DNA from: Oscillospiraceae bacterium
Lineage (GTDB): Bacteria > Bacillota > Clostridia > Oscillospirales > Ruminococcaceae
Length of the DNA: 55,243 nucleotides
Reading direction: 5' to 3'
NCBI GenBank assembly: GCA_017461565.1
Contig: JAFTXQ010000007.1
Location: forward strand, 1-55,243
Part shown: one piece after another, positions 25,001 to 33,824 of the stretch
Layout of the letters: the number at the start of each line of letters is the position of its first letter
Numbering within the stretch: the stretch's first letter is position 1
Position numbers and translations under genes: made by a program
The notes under the pieces: model-generated
What the model was told of the DNA's origin: nothing
The model's database searches: none
The model's input: the letters and a program-made list of their open reading frames with translations, nothing else

Positions 25001-27574
25001 TTATTTATCCTGCATTTCCAACGGACGGACAACATTGCCGAAAATGTGTATCTCGTTGTCGGATATCTCATAGAAAATGCCCTTATAGCTGCCGTCGTCA
25101 CGCTGTTGTGCGATGACGGGAGCGTTTCCCGAGGAGAGCGCAAAGTAGTCTGCCAGAAGCGTGCCGAACCACACCGCAAACACAGCAGACAGCACGAACA
25201 CTGCCGCTGCCACGCCCTTTTTCAGCCTCGCAGGAATGTGCAGTGTGCTGCCATCGGTGGCGAAAAGCTTTTTTGACAGCGCTGTAAGCCCTGCAAGACA
25301 CAGCAGTGAAATTGCTCCGATCACCGCCAGAACTCCCCAAGAGAGCGCAGACAGCGGCACGATGTAAAACAGCGAGGGCAATATCAGCGAGGCTCCGACA
25401 AATGCCGCACAAAGCAGTGCAAGCATAACTGCACGCAGCCTGTTGAACGGTCTGCACACATTAAACAGCACACCGAAGCACACTGCCGCCGTCAGGAACG
25501 TTGCGATCACCGAAGTCTCCTCCTGAGGGATGGCAAATATACCCTGTGCAACAAGCAGCATGATGATCCCCAGCACCACCGAGACTCCGCCGGGGAATGC
25601 ACGCTTAAGCACGTTTGAGATAAAGCTTCCCCTTACACGGTCACGGTTGGTCTCCAGCGCAAGCAGGAACGACGGTGCGCCTATCGTCAGGGCGCTTATC
25701 AGAGTCATCTGTATCGGCTGGAACGGATACGCCATAGGCACTATCAGAAATACCACCGCAAGTATGAACGAGAATATCGTCTTTACAAGAAACAACGCAG
25801 CGGAGCGCTGGATGTTGTTGATGGCACGCCTGCCCTCCTCAACGACAAGCGGCATCGAGGCAAAGTCCGAGTCCATCAGCACAAGCTGCGAGACGTTCCG
25901 TGCCGCATCGCTTCCCGACTGCATGGCAACGGAGCAGTCCGCCTCCTTGAGCGCCAGCACGTCGTTTACACCGTCGCCCGTCATAGCGACCTTGTGTCCC
26001 CTTGCCTTGAGCGCCTTTACAAGCTCAAGCTTCTGATAAGGAGTTACCCTGCCGAATATCGTATACCTCTCCGCCGACTCGCAAAGCGCCTCGTCTGTCA
26101 GCGTGGAAGCATCGATATAGCTGTCAGCTGCGGCAAGACCTGCCTTTTTTGCGACATTTGCGACTGTAACGGGATCGTCGCCCGAGATGACCTTAAGCTC
26201 CACGCCCTGCCTGCGGAAATATTCCAGCGTTGCGGGCGCAGACTCACGTATCTTGTCCGAAAGCACCACAAGCGCCTTTGGCTCAATGTCACACGGAAGC
26301 CCGTTTTCATCCGCCTGACTTTCACTGTGTGCAAGGACCAGCACCCTCATGCCCTTTGAGGAGTATTCCTCGGTAAGCGGCTTTATCAAGCTGTACTTCT
26401 CCCCGGACAGCACAAAGCCGGGTGCACCTATTGCGTATGTTCCCACACCGTCGAATACTGCGGCGCTCCACTTCTTTGCAGAGGAAAACGGGATGGCACG
26501 TGTGCATTTCAGCTGTGTGCCGCCGTCAAAACGCCGCTTTATGGCTGAAAGCGTAGGGTTAGGGTCGCTCAGCGCCGAAGCCAGCGCATCAAGCGCCGCC
26601 CCGCTGTCAAAGCCGCTGTCGATGGCCACGATATCCGTGACCTCCATGCAGCCCTCGGTGATGGTGCCCGTCTTGTCAAGACAGAGGACATCCACACGTG
26701 CAAGATGCTCCACGCTGTAAAGGTCCTGACACAGCGTGTTTCTGCGTGCAAGGCGTATGGAGCTGACCGCAAGCGCAATGCTTGTCAGCAGCACAAGTCC
26801 CTCGGGGATCATTCCGATAAGCGCTGCGACTGTGCTGACTATACCACGGCTGAACTCCTGCTGTGTGACGAATATCGCCTTGAAGAACAGCACCAGCGCA
26901 AACGGAACTATGCACACCGAAACGGTGCTGATTATGCTATTGATAGAGCGCATCATCTCGGAATTCTGTTTTTTCACGTATTTTGCGCCGCTGGTTATCT
27001 TATTGGCGTAGGCTTCCGCTCCTACACGTATCACCTGCGCCTTTGCCGTGCCGCTGATGACAAAGCTGCCCGAAAGCAGCTCGTCGCCTGTGCGCTTGAC
27101 GATCGGGTCGCTCTCGCCTGTGATAAGGCTCTCATCCACCTCGCACTCGCCCTGTGCAAGTATTGCGTCGGCACATATCTGCCTGCCCGAGGCAAGGAGC
27201 ATTATATCATCCTTTACGATATCCGAAACGGGACGCTCGGTCTCCTTTCCCTCTCTCAGCAGATGTGCTTTCGGCGCCGATATCAGCGCAAGCCTGTCTA
27301 TGATGCGCTTTGAGCGTATCTCCTGAAATATGCCTATGGCGATATTGCACAGCACCACGCCCATGAACAGCATATTGCGATAGCTGCCTGTCAGCGCAAC
27401 AAACGCCGCAAGTATCACATTTATCAGATTGAACAGCGTGAGGATATTGTCCTTGAGTATCTGCGGAACGCTTTTTGTCTTTACGTCAAAGCTGCCGTTG
27501 CTTTCGCCGTGCTCTTTTTTCAGGCGCACCTGCTCGTCGGTCAGTCCTTTTTCAAGGTCGGTATTCGTCTCCAT
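25001..27574 (-). CDS. P-type cation ATPase, CtpE-like (probably Ca2+)
   Basis: 857 residues. Actuator TGES (152-155), M4 motif PEGL (257-260), phosphorylated Asp300 in CLDKTGT, and MTGDGVNDVLALKEAD hinge are all intact. MIPEGLVLLTSIALAV and the ARVDVLCLDKTGT context are typical of the CtpE branch, linked to Ca2+ uptake in mycobacteria; the ion here is inferred. About ten membrane helices, with an additional C-terminal extracellular tail of ~70 residues after the last helix region. It has no heavy-metal-binding N-terminal domain. GAAAGGGA precedes the ATG. Confidence 0.88.
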   Translation of the reverse strand: METNTDLEKGLTDEQVRLKKEHGESNGSFDVKTKSVPQILKDNILTLFNLINVILAAFVALTGSYRNMLFMGVVLCNIAIGIFQEIRSKRIIDRLALISAPKAHLLREGKETERPVSDIVKDDIMLLASGRQICADAILAQGECEVDESLITGESDPIVKRTGDELLSGSFVISGTAKAQVIRVGAEAYANKITSGAKYVKKQNSEMMRSINSIISTVSVCIVPFALVLFFKAIFVTQQEFSRGIVSTVAALIGMIPEGLVLLTSIALAVSSIRLARRNTLCQDLYSVEHLARVDVLCLDKTGTITEGCMEVTDIVAIDSGFDSGAALDALASALSDPNPTLSAIKRRFDGGTQLKCTRAIPFSSAKKWSAAVFDGVGTYAIGAPGFVLSGEKYSLIKPLTEEYSSKGMRVLVLAHSESQADENGLPCDIEPKALVVLSDKIRESAPATLEYFRRQGVELKVISGDDPVTVANVAKKAGLAAADSYIDASTLTDEALCESAERYTIFGRVTPYQKLELVKALKARGHKVAMTGDGVNDVLALKEADCSVAMQSGSDAARNVSQLVLMDSDFASMPLVVEEGRRAINNIQRSAALFLVKTIFSFILAVVFLIVPMAYPFQPIQMTLISALTIGAPSFLLALETNRDRVRGSFISNVLKRAFPGGVSVVLGIIMLLVAQGIFAIPQEETSVIATFLTAAVCFGVLFNVCRPFNRLRAVMLALLCAAFVGASLILPSLFYIVPLSALSWGVLAVIGAISLLCLAGLTALSKKLFATDGSTLHIPARLKKGVAAAVFVLSAVFAVWFGTLLADYFALSSGNAPVIAQQRDDGSYKGIFYEISDNEIHIFGNVVRPLEMQDK

Positions 27575-27727
27575 AGTTTTCCCTTTCGTCCTGTGTTATG
27601 TCGTTATGCTTTACCTTTCCCAATATAATTATCCATATAATTAAGTATATCCAAAACAACGTTATTTGTCAACAGCTGAGAATTATCGCACGCCATCTGG
27701 TCTTATCATATATCCTCATTCTGGACG

Positions 27728-27755
27728 TTGCAATATGCCCAAAAAGGAGTATAAT
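27728..27755 (+). promoter_or_regulatory. Promoter of the ECF S gene
   Basis: TTGCAA (27728-27733), 16 bases, TATAAT (27750-27755), 29 bases before the ATG. The leader is too short for a riboswitch. Confidence 0.7.
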
Positions 27756-27784
27756 GTATATCAGAACGATAAAGGAGAAGCATC

Positions 27785-28318
27785 ATGGTAAAGACATCAA
27801 AAAAGGATCAGCTTTTAAAGCTCTGCACAGCGGCGATGCTTGCCGCTCTGATATGCGTAGGCACAATAGTCATCGTCATCCCCACGCCATTCGGCGGAAA
27901 CATTAACCTCGGCGATTGCTTCATACTGGCGGGAGCATGGATACTGGGACCCATATACGGCGCTGCCGCAGGCGCAGTCGGCTCTGCCATCGCTGACCTT
28001 TTCAGCGGCTATGCGCTTTATGCGCCTGCAACGTTCATCATAAAGGGACTTATCGGACTGCTTGCGGCGCTCATCGCAAACGGCATTGCCGCAAAGGCTC
28101 CCAAGCTGAAAAGCCTGGGCTATGTTATCGGCGCACTGGCGGGCGAAGCGGTCATGATACTCGGTTATTTCGTATTTGAAGCCACCGTCGCAGGATACGG
28201 TATAACAGGAGCCGCTGCCAATATCCCCTACAATGCCGTACAGGGCGTGTGCGGAATGGTTTTTGGAGTGGCGCTGATACACATTGCACACAAAACAAAG
28301 CTGCTGACGAAATTATGA
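27785..28318 (+). CDS. ECF-type transporter S component (DUF1393/HmpT-like)
   Basis: 177 residues with five to six hydrophobic helices. The N-terminal LCTAAMLAALICVGT, INLGDCFILAGAWILGP and GAVGSAIADLFSGY segments are characteristic of S components for B vitamins (for example thiamine precursors or pyridoxine types). The ligand is not identifiable; energising AAT genes are elsewhere. GGAGAAG site before the ATG. It is single, divergent from the ATPase gene, with a strong terminator 130 bases downstream. Confidence 0.87.
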   Translation: MVKTSKKDQLLKLCTAAMLAALICVGTIVIVIPTPFGGNINLGDCFILAGAWILGPIYGAAAGAVGSAIADLFSGYALYAPATFIIKGLIGLLAALIANGIAAKAPKLKSLGYVIGALAGEAVMILGYFVFEATVAGYGITGAAANIPYNAVQGVCGMVFGVALIHIAHKTKLLTKL

Positions 28319-28446
28319 TATTCAAAAGCCGATAGCTTGTCGGAAAACCATATTTAAAGGCGAACTGCCGTAATCCCGCATTAAGACCACGCTTTGCGCC
28401 TGTCATGGTTGAACGACGACGCAGACGGCACTATATCGGCAGACTG

Positions 28447-28482
28447 AGACCCGTCCGTATCTGCGGACGGGTCTTTCTTTTT
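28447..28482 (+). terminator. Terminator downstream of the ECF S gene
   Basis: Perfect 11-bp stem AGACCCGTCCG / CGGACGGGTCT (28447-28474) followed by TTCTTTTT. It abuts the stop codon of the converging gene at 28481. Confidence 0.9.
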
Positions 28483-28924
28483 ATCCGCACCTTTGCAGCT
28501 CGTGCCATTTATCAAGCAGCAGCAGCGCCGCAAAGGCCGCCATATACTCGTAATCCGATATACCCTCACGCAGGCTGACAGGCAGCTCCATAGGGTCGCA
28601 GGCGCCGTTAAGGGTAGGGATGCTCCTGTTAAGCGCAAGCGTGATGCGCTCAGCTGTCCTTGAGCTGACAGAAACAGTATTGCGGCTCCCCATTCCACAA
28701 GTGACAACGGCGCTTCCCTTCAGCCCTTCGGTGTTTATACCCTCGTCAGCGTCTGCCACAACAGCAAACACCGACAGCTTTTCGGGCAGCTTTGCCCCTC
28801 GCCCCAGCACCAGCACGGAGCGGTCGGCGTAAAGCTGCGTAATATTATCTGCCGCCATCATGGGACATATCCCCAGCTCTGCCAGAAGCCCTGTCAGATT
28901 GACTTTTCCCGTTGTTATTATCAT
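28481..28924 (-). CDS. Conserved-looking hypothetical protein
   Basis: 147 residues; I do not recognise the family. The start at 28924 (MIITTGKVNL) is fixed by GGGAGGT just upstream; an earlier in-frame codon lies within the structured leader. The sequence mixes short beta-like segments (SVLVLGRG, VVADAD, SAVVTCGMGSRNTVSVSS) with a C-terminal alpha part and no signal or membrane segment, so it is a soluble cytoplasmic protein. Its transcript has a ~115-base leader with several hairpins, described separately, which suggests regulation. Confidence 0.7.
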   Translation of the reverse strand: MIITTGKVNLTGLLAELGICPMMAADNITQLYADRSVLVLGRGAKLPEKLSVFAVVADADEGINTEGLKGSAVVTCGMGSRNTVSVSSRTAERITLALNRSIPTLNGACDPMELPVSLREGISDYEYMAAFAALLLLDKWHELQRCG

Positions 28925-28928
28925 ACAG

Positions 28929-29053
28929 ACCTCCCGAAATATGAACGAGGTATTTCGGTGCGGTTTCACAGTGCGACCGCAAGCGGTCACCTTTCAAACT
29001 CCTGCTTTGCTCTTCACCTACAGAAACCGATCCTCATTCCTTATTTTATTATA
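28929..29053 (-). promoter_or_regulatory. Structured 5' leader with promoter and possible anti-SD
   Basis: Minus-strand TATAAT at 29053-29048 is the likely -10. The leader can form CGGTTTC (29029-29023) / GAAACCG (28967-28961) as outer stem, GACCGC/GCGGTC inside (28988-28975), then CGAAATA / TATTTCG just before the ribosome site GGGAGGT (28935-28929). ACCTC at 28951-28947 can instead pair with that site, giving mutually exclusive folds. No known riboswitch core was recognised. Confidence 0.45.
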
Positions 29054-29123
29054 ACAACATTTCTGTCTGAAATTCGGACGAAAAGCAAAGCTGCCTCTGA
29101 GTTGTCAGAAGCAGCCGTGGATT

Positions 29124-30707
29124 TTATGCGTTTGGAGCGTATTTCTCCATTATCTTTATGGCGGTGCGTATTCCGTCGACGGCGGCGGACATTATTCCGC
29201 CTGCGTAGCCTGCGCCCTCGCCGCAGGGGAACAGGTTGTCGGCACACTGCGCAAAGCCTGCCTCGCAGCGTGGTATCCTTACGGGAGAGGAGCTTCTTGT
29301 TTCGATGGCGGTAAGCACACTGTCGCTGTCCGAGAAGCCGTGTATGCGCCTGTCGAAGTATTTCAGACCCCTTGCCATTATATCGGATACAAACCCGGGG
29401 AAAAGCTGCTTAAGATCTGCGCTCTCAACGCCGAGCGGATACGTGGGAGTCACCCTGCCGAGGCTTAAGGAGCCGCCTGCGCCTGTGAATTCTCTTGTCA
29501 GCATAGCGGGCGCCCTGCCACTGTTTCCCATCTGATATGCACGCTGTTCAAGCCTTTGTATGAACTCCGCACCTGCCAGCGGATGGCTGCCGAAATCCTC
29601 GGGCGTCACCGATACCAGCACAGCGCTGTTGGCGTTTTCTCCCGCACGGTCAAAATAGCTCATGCCGTTGGTGACTACAGTGCCGTTTTCGCTGGCGGAC
29701 GCCACCACATAGCCGCCCGGACACATACAGAACGTGTAAACTCCACGCTCGCCCTCACGGTAGGACAGCTGATATTCCGCAGGCGGAAGCGCAGGATGCC
29801 CTGCGTATCTACCGTATAATGCGGAGTTTATGTCCGCTTGCAGGTGTTCTATCCTCGCACCCACTGAAAAGGGCTTGGGTATCATCTCAACGCCGTTTCT
29901 GAGCAGCATTGAGAACGTATCGTGCGCCGAGTGTCCCACGGCAAGCACCAGTGCGCCGCAGCTTTCCTGTGCGCCGTTCACCGTGACGGAAGAAATGCGC
30001 CCATCCGATATATCAAGCTCCTGTAACGGAGTAAGGAAGCGCACCTCGCCGCCGTATCCGATTATCTTATTGCGCAGGTTCTTTACTACGCTGCGCAGCT
30101 TATCCGTGCCGATATGCGGCTTCGCCTTAGTGAGTATCTCCTCGGGTGCGCCGAAGTCGTACAGCCTCTGAAGCACACGTGAGCACAAAGGATCGCCTAT
30201 GCGTGTTGTGAGCTTTCCGTCCGAGAACGTACCTGCGCCGCCCTCGCCGAACTGTACGTTTGTCGAGGTATTCAGCGCTGCGCCGCCCCAGTAGCCCTCC
30301 ACCGCCTTTATACGCTCATCCATGGCTGCGCCACGCTCAAGCACTATCGGCTTGTATCCGAACTCGCAAAGGGTCAGTGCGCAGAACATTCCCGCAGGCC
30401 CGAAGCCTGCGATGTAGATGTCGCCCCGAAGCTTCTCGCTGCCGAAGCTTATCTCAAGCTCCGCCTCATCGTGCAGGCGCACGTTCTGAAGCTTATCTGC
30501 AAGCCGCCGCTCCTTTTGTGCGCTGAAAAGCTCGACATATACCGAGCTTACAAAGCATATCTCACGGCGTGCGTCCACCGAGGTCTTGTACAGACGTGCG
30601 GTCCGCACCTCTTTTTTACCGACAGAAAGCAAGGATAACGCCTTGCTTATTGCGTTATCCTTTGCCTCGTCAAGTGTTGTTTTTATCTGTGATACGATTA
30701 TTGCCAT
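29124..30707 (-). CDS. FAD-dependent dehydrogenase (COG2509-like)
   Basis: 527 residues. A small N-terminal domain of ~90 residues precedes the FAD-binding GFGPAGMFCA motif (101-110); ERGAAMDER, FGEGGAGTFSDGKL and the C-terminal GEGAGYAGGIMSAAVDG match a family of uncharacterised NAD(P)/FAD dehydrogenases widespread in Firmicutes. Its ATG directly abuts the cdaR stop with no gap, so it is the third gene of the cdaA operon. No substrate is known. Confidence 0.87.
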   Translation of the reverse strand: MAIIVSQIKTTLDEAKDNAISKALSLLSVGKKEVRTARLYKTSVDARREICFVSSVYVELFSAQKERRLADKLQNVRLHDEAELEISFGSEKLRGDIYIAGFGPAGMFCALTLCEFGYKPIVLERGAAMDERIKAVEGYWGGAALNTSTNVQFGEGGAGTFSDGKLTTRIGDPLCSRVLQRLYDFGAPEEILTKAKPHIGTDKLRSVVKNLRNKIIGYGGEVRFLTPLQELDISDGRISSVTVNGAQESCGALVLAVGHSAHDTFSMLLRNGVEMIPKPFSVGARIEHLQADINSALYGRYAGHPALPPAEYQLSYREGERGVYTFCMCPGGYVVASASENGTVVTNGMSYFDRAGENANSAVLVSVTPEDFGSHPLAGAEFIQRLEQRAYQMGNSGRAPAMLTREFTGAGGSLSLGRVTPTYPLGVESADLKQLFPGFVSDIMARGLKYFDRRIHGFSDSDSVLTAIETRSSSPVRIPRCEAGFAQCADNLFPCGEGAGYAGGIMSAAVDGIRTAIKIMEKYAPNA

Positions 30708-31976
30708 TTATTCGGTCTCCACTGTTACAGGCGTTGCGTTTATCGTTGCCTTATAGCTTCCCGATATCCAGCATTTCTGCTTTATGCCTCTCAGCTGAAC
30801 AGCCACCGCCACATCCTGTGTGCCGTCGTGAAGCGATACACTGAGCAGGTTTGCCGTCACGTAGAAATCAGCGGCGGTCAGGGTGCTGAGCACCTCGGAG
30901 GGACCTATCACGCTGACAACCAGCTGGTTTGTGATAAGAGAAACGTCGTAATTGTCAGGCTTGTTGATGATATTTATGTTGTCCACAGTGAAGTCCAGCT
31001 TGCCGTAGTCTGCGATATCCCATGTGATGGTAGCATTGTTGTTGCCTGAAAGGTTCTTGTAGCCCTCGGGCAGGGATATCGGGATCTTTACATTCTGATT
31101 CAGCTTGATATCCGAAAGATCGATGGTTCCGATATCGAGCGAGCTTCTGAAATCGATGGAGTCATCAGGCGCCGCTACTATCAGCGTAGAGGGCTGGATG
31201 CTGAATTTAAGGCTGTTGATATCGAAATTGGCAGGAACATTGATATAGGTGAATGTCAGCGGAAGCTCCTTCTGCTTGTAGATCGGGATATATACCGATA
31301 CGTTGTCGGTGCTGAGTATAAGATCGTCGTTAACGAGCTTTGCACCGTTTGTGCCGTAGATGATGATCTCGCTCTGGGTATCGTGCGACTCGCTGATGGC
31401 GCCAGTGTAGGCGGAGCGTGCCTCGATACTGCCTATCTTGTCGATGACGGAAGCGGAGCCTGTCACGGATATAGTAGGCGGAGTCGCCGTGATCTGGTCT
31501 ACATAGTAGCCCTCGGGGAGACTTATGCTGGGAGCGGTTGCAGTAACAGGGAACTCACGTGTCACTATCTCGTCTATCTGGATGGTCACTGCACGGGGAT
31601 CCGTCTCAAGTATCACACACTCGCTGTCGGTCTTCACCGAAACATTTATCGGCACTGTAAAGGTTCCCGCCGATTTCACGGAGCTGAGATCCAGCGAGGC
31701 ATAGAAATCCTCTGCGCTGATATCAGTCACATCGTAGCGCTTGCCCTCTATGCGGATATCCACAGTGCTTTCCACTTCGTCCACTATACGCAGGTTGTTC
31801 TGTATCATGTATTCCGTCACCTGCGTTTCAATGGCTATGTTCCTGATGCTCTCCTCTATGGTGGGGAATATCTGTATCGAAACGAAAAGCCATGCTCCCA
31901 CAGCAATAAGGAATGACATCACTATCTTTTTGAAGTTGTTTTTAAAGTTGTTGAAAAGTCTTTTGAAAAAGTTCAT
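30708..31976 (-). CDS. cdaR: YbbR-domain protein, regulator of CdaA
   Basis: 422 residues. A basic N terminus and one membrane helix (about 18-36) anchor an extracellular chain of four YbbR-like beta repeats (recurring VPI/PV...TIDIRV-type strands, e.g. REFPVTA, KELPLTF, NVKIPISL). CdaR proteins bind and modulate the diadenylate cyclase CdaA. It lies 14 bases after cdaA, the conserved order. Confidence 0.92.
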   Translation of the reverse strand: MNFFKRLFNNFKNNFKKIVMSFLIAVGAWLFVSIQIFPTIEESIRNIAIETQVTEYMIQNNLRIVDEVESTVDIRIEGKRYDVTDISAEDFYASLDLSSVKSAGTFTVPINVSVKTDSECVILETDPRAVTIQIDEIVTREFPVTATAPSISLPEGYYVDQITATPPTISVTGSASVIDKIGSIEARSAYTGAISESHDTQSEIIIYGTNGAKLVNDDLILSTDNVSVYIPIYKQKELPLTFTYINVPANFDINSLKFSIQPSTLIVAAPDDSIDFRSSLDIGTIDLSDIKLNQNVKIPISLPEGYKNLSGNNNATITWDIADYGKLDFTVDNINIINKPDNYDVSLITNQLVVSVIGPSEVLSTLTAADFYVTANLLSVSLHDGTQDVAVAVQLRGIKQKCWISGSYKATINATPVTVETE

Positions 31977-31990
31977 TCTGCCGTCCCCCC

Positions 31991-32875
31991 TTATGTATCA
32001 GCGCCGTCGGCTTCGGGCTTAGGCTTTCTTGTCTTTTTCTTTGAGCGCACTGCGTTGTCGGGCATCTTTCGCTGGAGTATCTTTGTCAGCGACTCCTTGG
32101 AAAGTCCACGGGTGAGCTGTCCGTTCTCCGCAACGGAGATGGTGCCTGTTTCCTCGGAAACAACTATAACAAGCGAGTCGGCGTTCTCACTCATACCGAT
32201 AGCCGCCCTGTGACGGGAGCCCAGGTCGTTTGAAAGGTACTGGTCCTTGTTGGTGTTGGGCAGGAAGCAGCCTGCTGCGAATATCCTGTTGTCACGGATG
32301 ATGACAGCGCCGTCATGCAGCGGAGCCTTGTTGTAGAACAGGTTGCAGAACAGGTCAGGCTCGGGTGCAGCGTTGATGATGGTCGCCTTTTCGGTGATAT
32401 CGCCCAGCCTTGTCTGCCTTTCAACTACGATAAGTGCGCCTGTCTTTGTCATGTGCAGACGCTCGCACGCCTCTGCGATACCTGCGATCGCCATTTCTCT
32501 TGCAACGTTTGTCTTGCCGTCGTTCTGGTCGAAGTTAAGCGAGATGTTCGGAACCTTTGCACGACCCACACGCTCGAGGATACGGCGCAGCTCGGGCTGG
32601 AACACTATAACGATAGCGATAAGTCCCACCTGGAAGAAGTTCTCGAACAGAAAGCTCATAACCTTGAGCTGGCACACCTGCACAACGATGAACATCAGCA
32701 CCAGTATCAGGATGCCCTTCATAAGCTGCTCGGCACGGGTGTCACGCATCAGCTTGAACACCATATATATGAGGTATGTCAGCAGCAGGATATCGATAAC
32801 ATCGAACACTGTTATCGACATCACCACACGCACGAAATTCTGGAATATATCCGAAAGGTAAGTCATAACGTCCAA
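31991..32875 (-). CDS. cdaA: Diadenylate cyclase (c-di-AMP synthase)
   Basis: 294 residues. Three membrane helices within the first ~95 residues, then the DAC domain with catalytic DGA (188-190) and RHR (221-223) and SEETG (240-244). It makes c-di-AMP from two ATP, controlling potassium and osmolyte uptake and wall homeostasis. Followed by cdaR; in many Firmicutes glmM comes third, but here an FAD dehydrogenase does. A basic, Pro/Lys-rich tail follows the DAC domain. Confidence 0.96.
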   Translation of the reverse strand: MDVMTYLSDIFQNFVRVVMSITVFDVIDILLLTYLIYMVFKLMRDTRAEQLMKGILILVLMFIVVQVCQLKVMSFLFENFFQVGLIAIVIVFQPELRRILERVGRAKVPNISLNFDQNDGKTNVAREMAIAGIAEACERLHMTKTGALIVVERQTRLGDITEKATIINAAPEPDLFCNLFYNKAPLHDGAVIIRDNRIFAAGCFLPNTNKDQYLSNDLGSRHRAAIGMSENADSLVIVVSEETGTISVAENGQLTRGLSKESLTKILQRKMPDNAVRSKKKTRKPKPEADGADT

Positions 32876-32932
32876 GGCTTTTTTCTCCTTATATCTGTAT
32901 TAGACTGTGCAGGGCACAGTTCCCCTTTATAT

Positions 32933-32960
32933 ATTTTATCACATATTTAAATAATTGCAA
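32933..32960 (-). promoter_or_regulatory. Promoter of the cdaA operon
   Basis: Minus strand TTGCAA (32960-32955), 16 bases, TAAAAT (32938-32933), about 57 bases before the ATG; AAGGAG lies close to the start. Confidence 0.6.
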
Positions 32961-33057
32961 GAGATTTTAAGGCGAAATATATATTTTTTTCGTGAAACAC
33001 ACGACTTATGGCGAAAAACCTCCCAGAAAAGGCGCAGCAGCTATATGGAAACAAAAA

Positions 33058-33132
33058 GTAGGGGCACGGCGTGCCGTGCCCATTAATGTGATACCCGTTA
33101 TCTACGGGCACGACACGTCGTGCCCCTACGCA
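33058..33132. repeat. GTAGGGGC-type palindromic element, copy 1
   Basis: GTAGGGGCACG at one end and CGTGCCCCTAC at the other form an outer inverted repeat; inside are GGGCACGGC/GCCGTGCCC and GGGCACGA/TCGTGCCC palindromes. Resembles REP-type GTAGGGGC elements common in Firmicutes intergenic regions. Nothing else is seen in 32990-33057. Confidence 0.75.
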
Positions 33133-33233
33133 ATATATTTGTCGAGTGCCTCGACACGCAATTCCGCCTTTTAACAGGTATACCATATCCAAGAAAACGA
33201 AACGGCGGTCTCACAATGCAATCGGTTATTTAT

Positions 33234-33308
33234 GTAGGAGCACGGCGTGCCGTGGCTATTAATGCGATATCTGTTGTTTGTGGGCACGACACGTCGTGCC
33301 CCTACGAA
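33234..33308. repeat. GTAGGGGC-type palindromic element, copy 2
   Basis: Same layout and length as copy 1, but the left arm is mutated (GTAGGAGCACG). The 100 bases between copies hold GTCGAG/CTCGAC and no gene. Confidence 0.7.
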
Positions 33309-33314
33309 ATATAA

Positions 33315-33824
33315 TTTGTCGGCAACGTGTGACCCGTTGCGCAGATATCCTACGTCGATGTACTACGTTTTCGCAACGGAAACGCCGCAGGGCGTACCCT
33401 GCCCATACGCAATATATTTGTCGGCAGTGTGTGACCCGTTGCGCAGATGTCTTACGCCAATGTACTACATTTTCGCAACGGAAACGCCGCAGGGCGTACC
33501 CTGCCCCTACGCAATATATTTGTCGGCAACGTGTGACCCGTTGCGCAGATATCCTACGCCAATGTACTACATTTTCGCAACGGAAACGCCGCAGGGCGTA
33601 CCCTGCCCATACGCAATATATTTATCAGCAACGTGTGACCCGTTGCGCAGATACCCTACGCCAATGTACTACGTTTTCGCAACGGAAACGCCGCAGGGCG
33701 TACCCTGCCCATACGCAATATATTTGTCGGCAACGTGTGACCCGTTGCGCAGATGTCTTGCGCCGATATGCTACGTTTTCGCAACGGAAACGCCGCAGGG
33801 CGTACCCTGCTATCCTCCAAGTCT
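33315..33824. repeat. Five tandem 102-bp repeats running into nadA
   Basis: TTTGTC (TTTATC in copy 4) starts at 33315, 33417, 33519, 33621 and 33723: exactly 102 bases each. Each unit holds CCGTTGCG ... CGCAACGG (8-bp inverted repeat) and the hairpin GCAGGG-CGTA-CCCTGC. Copies differ at only a few positions. The last copy is cut after its CCCTGC and overlaps the nadA stop at 33810. Because 102 is a multiple of 3, frames stay open across it, but there is no ribosome site. Confidence 0.95.

Noticed and set aside
33315-33824. CRISPR array
   Set aside because: Units are contiguous 102-bp tandem repeats with no unique spacers and no cas genes.
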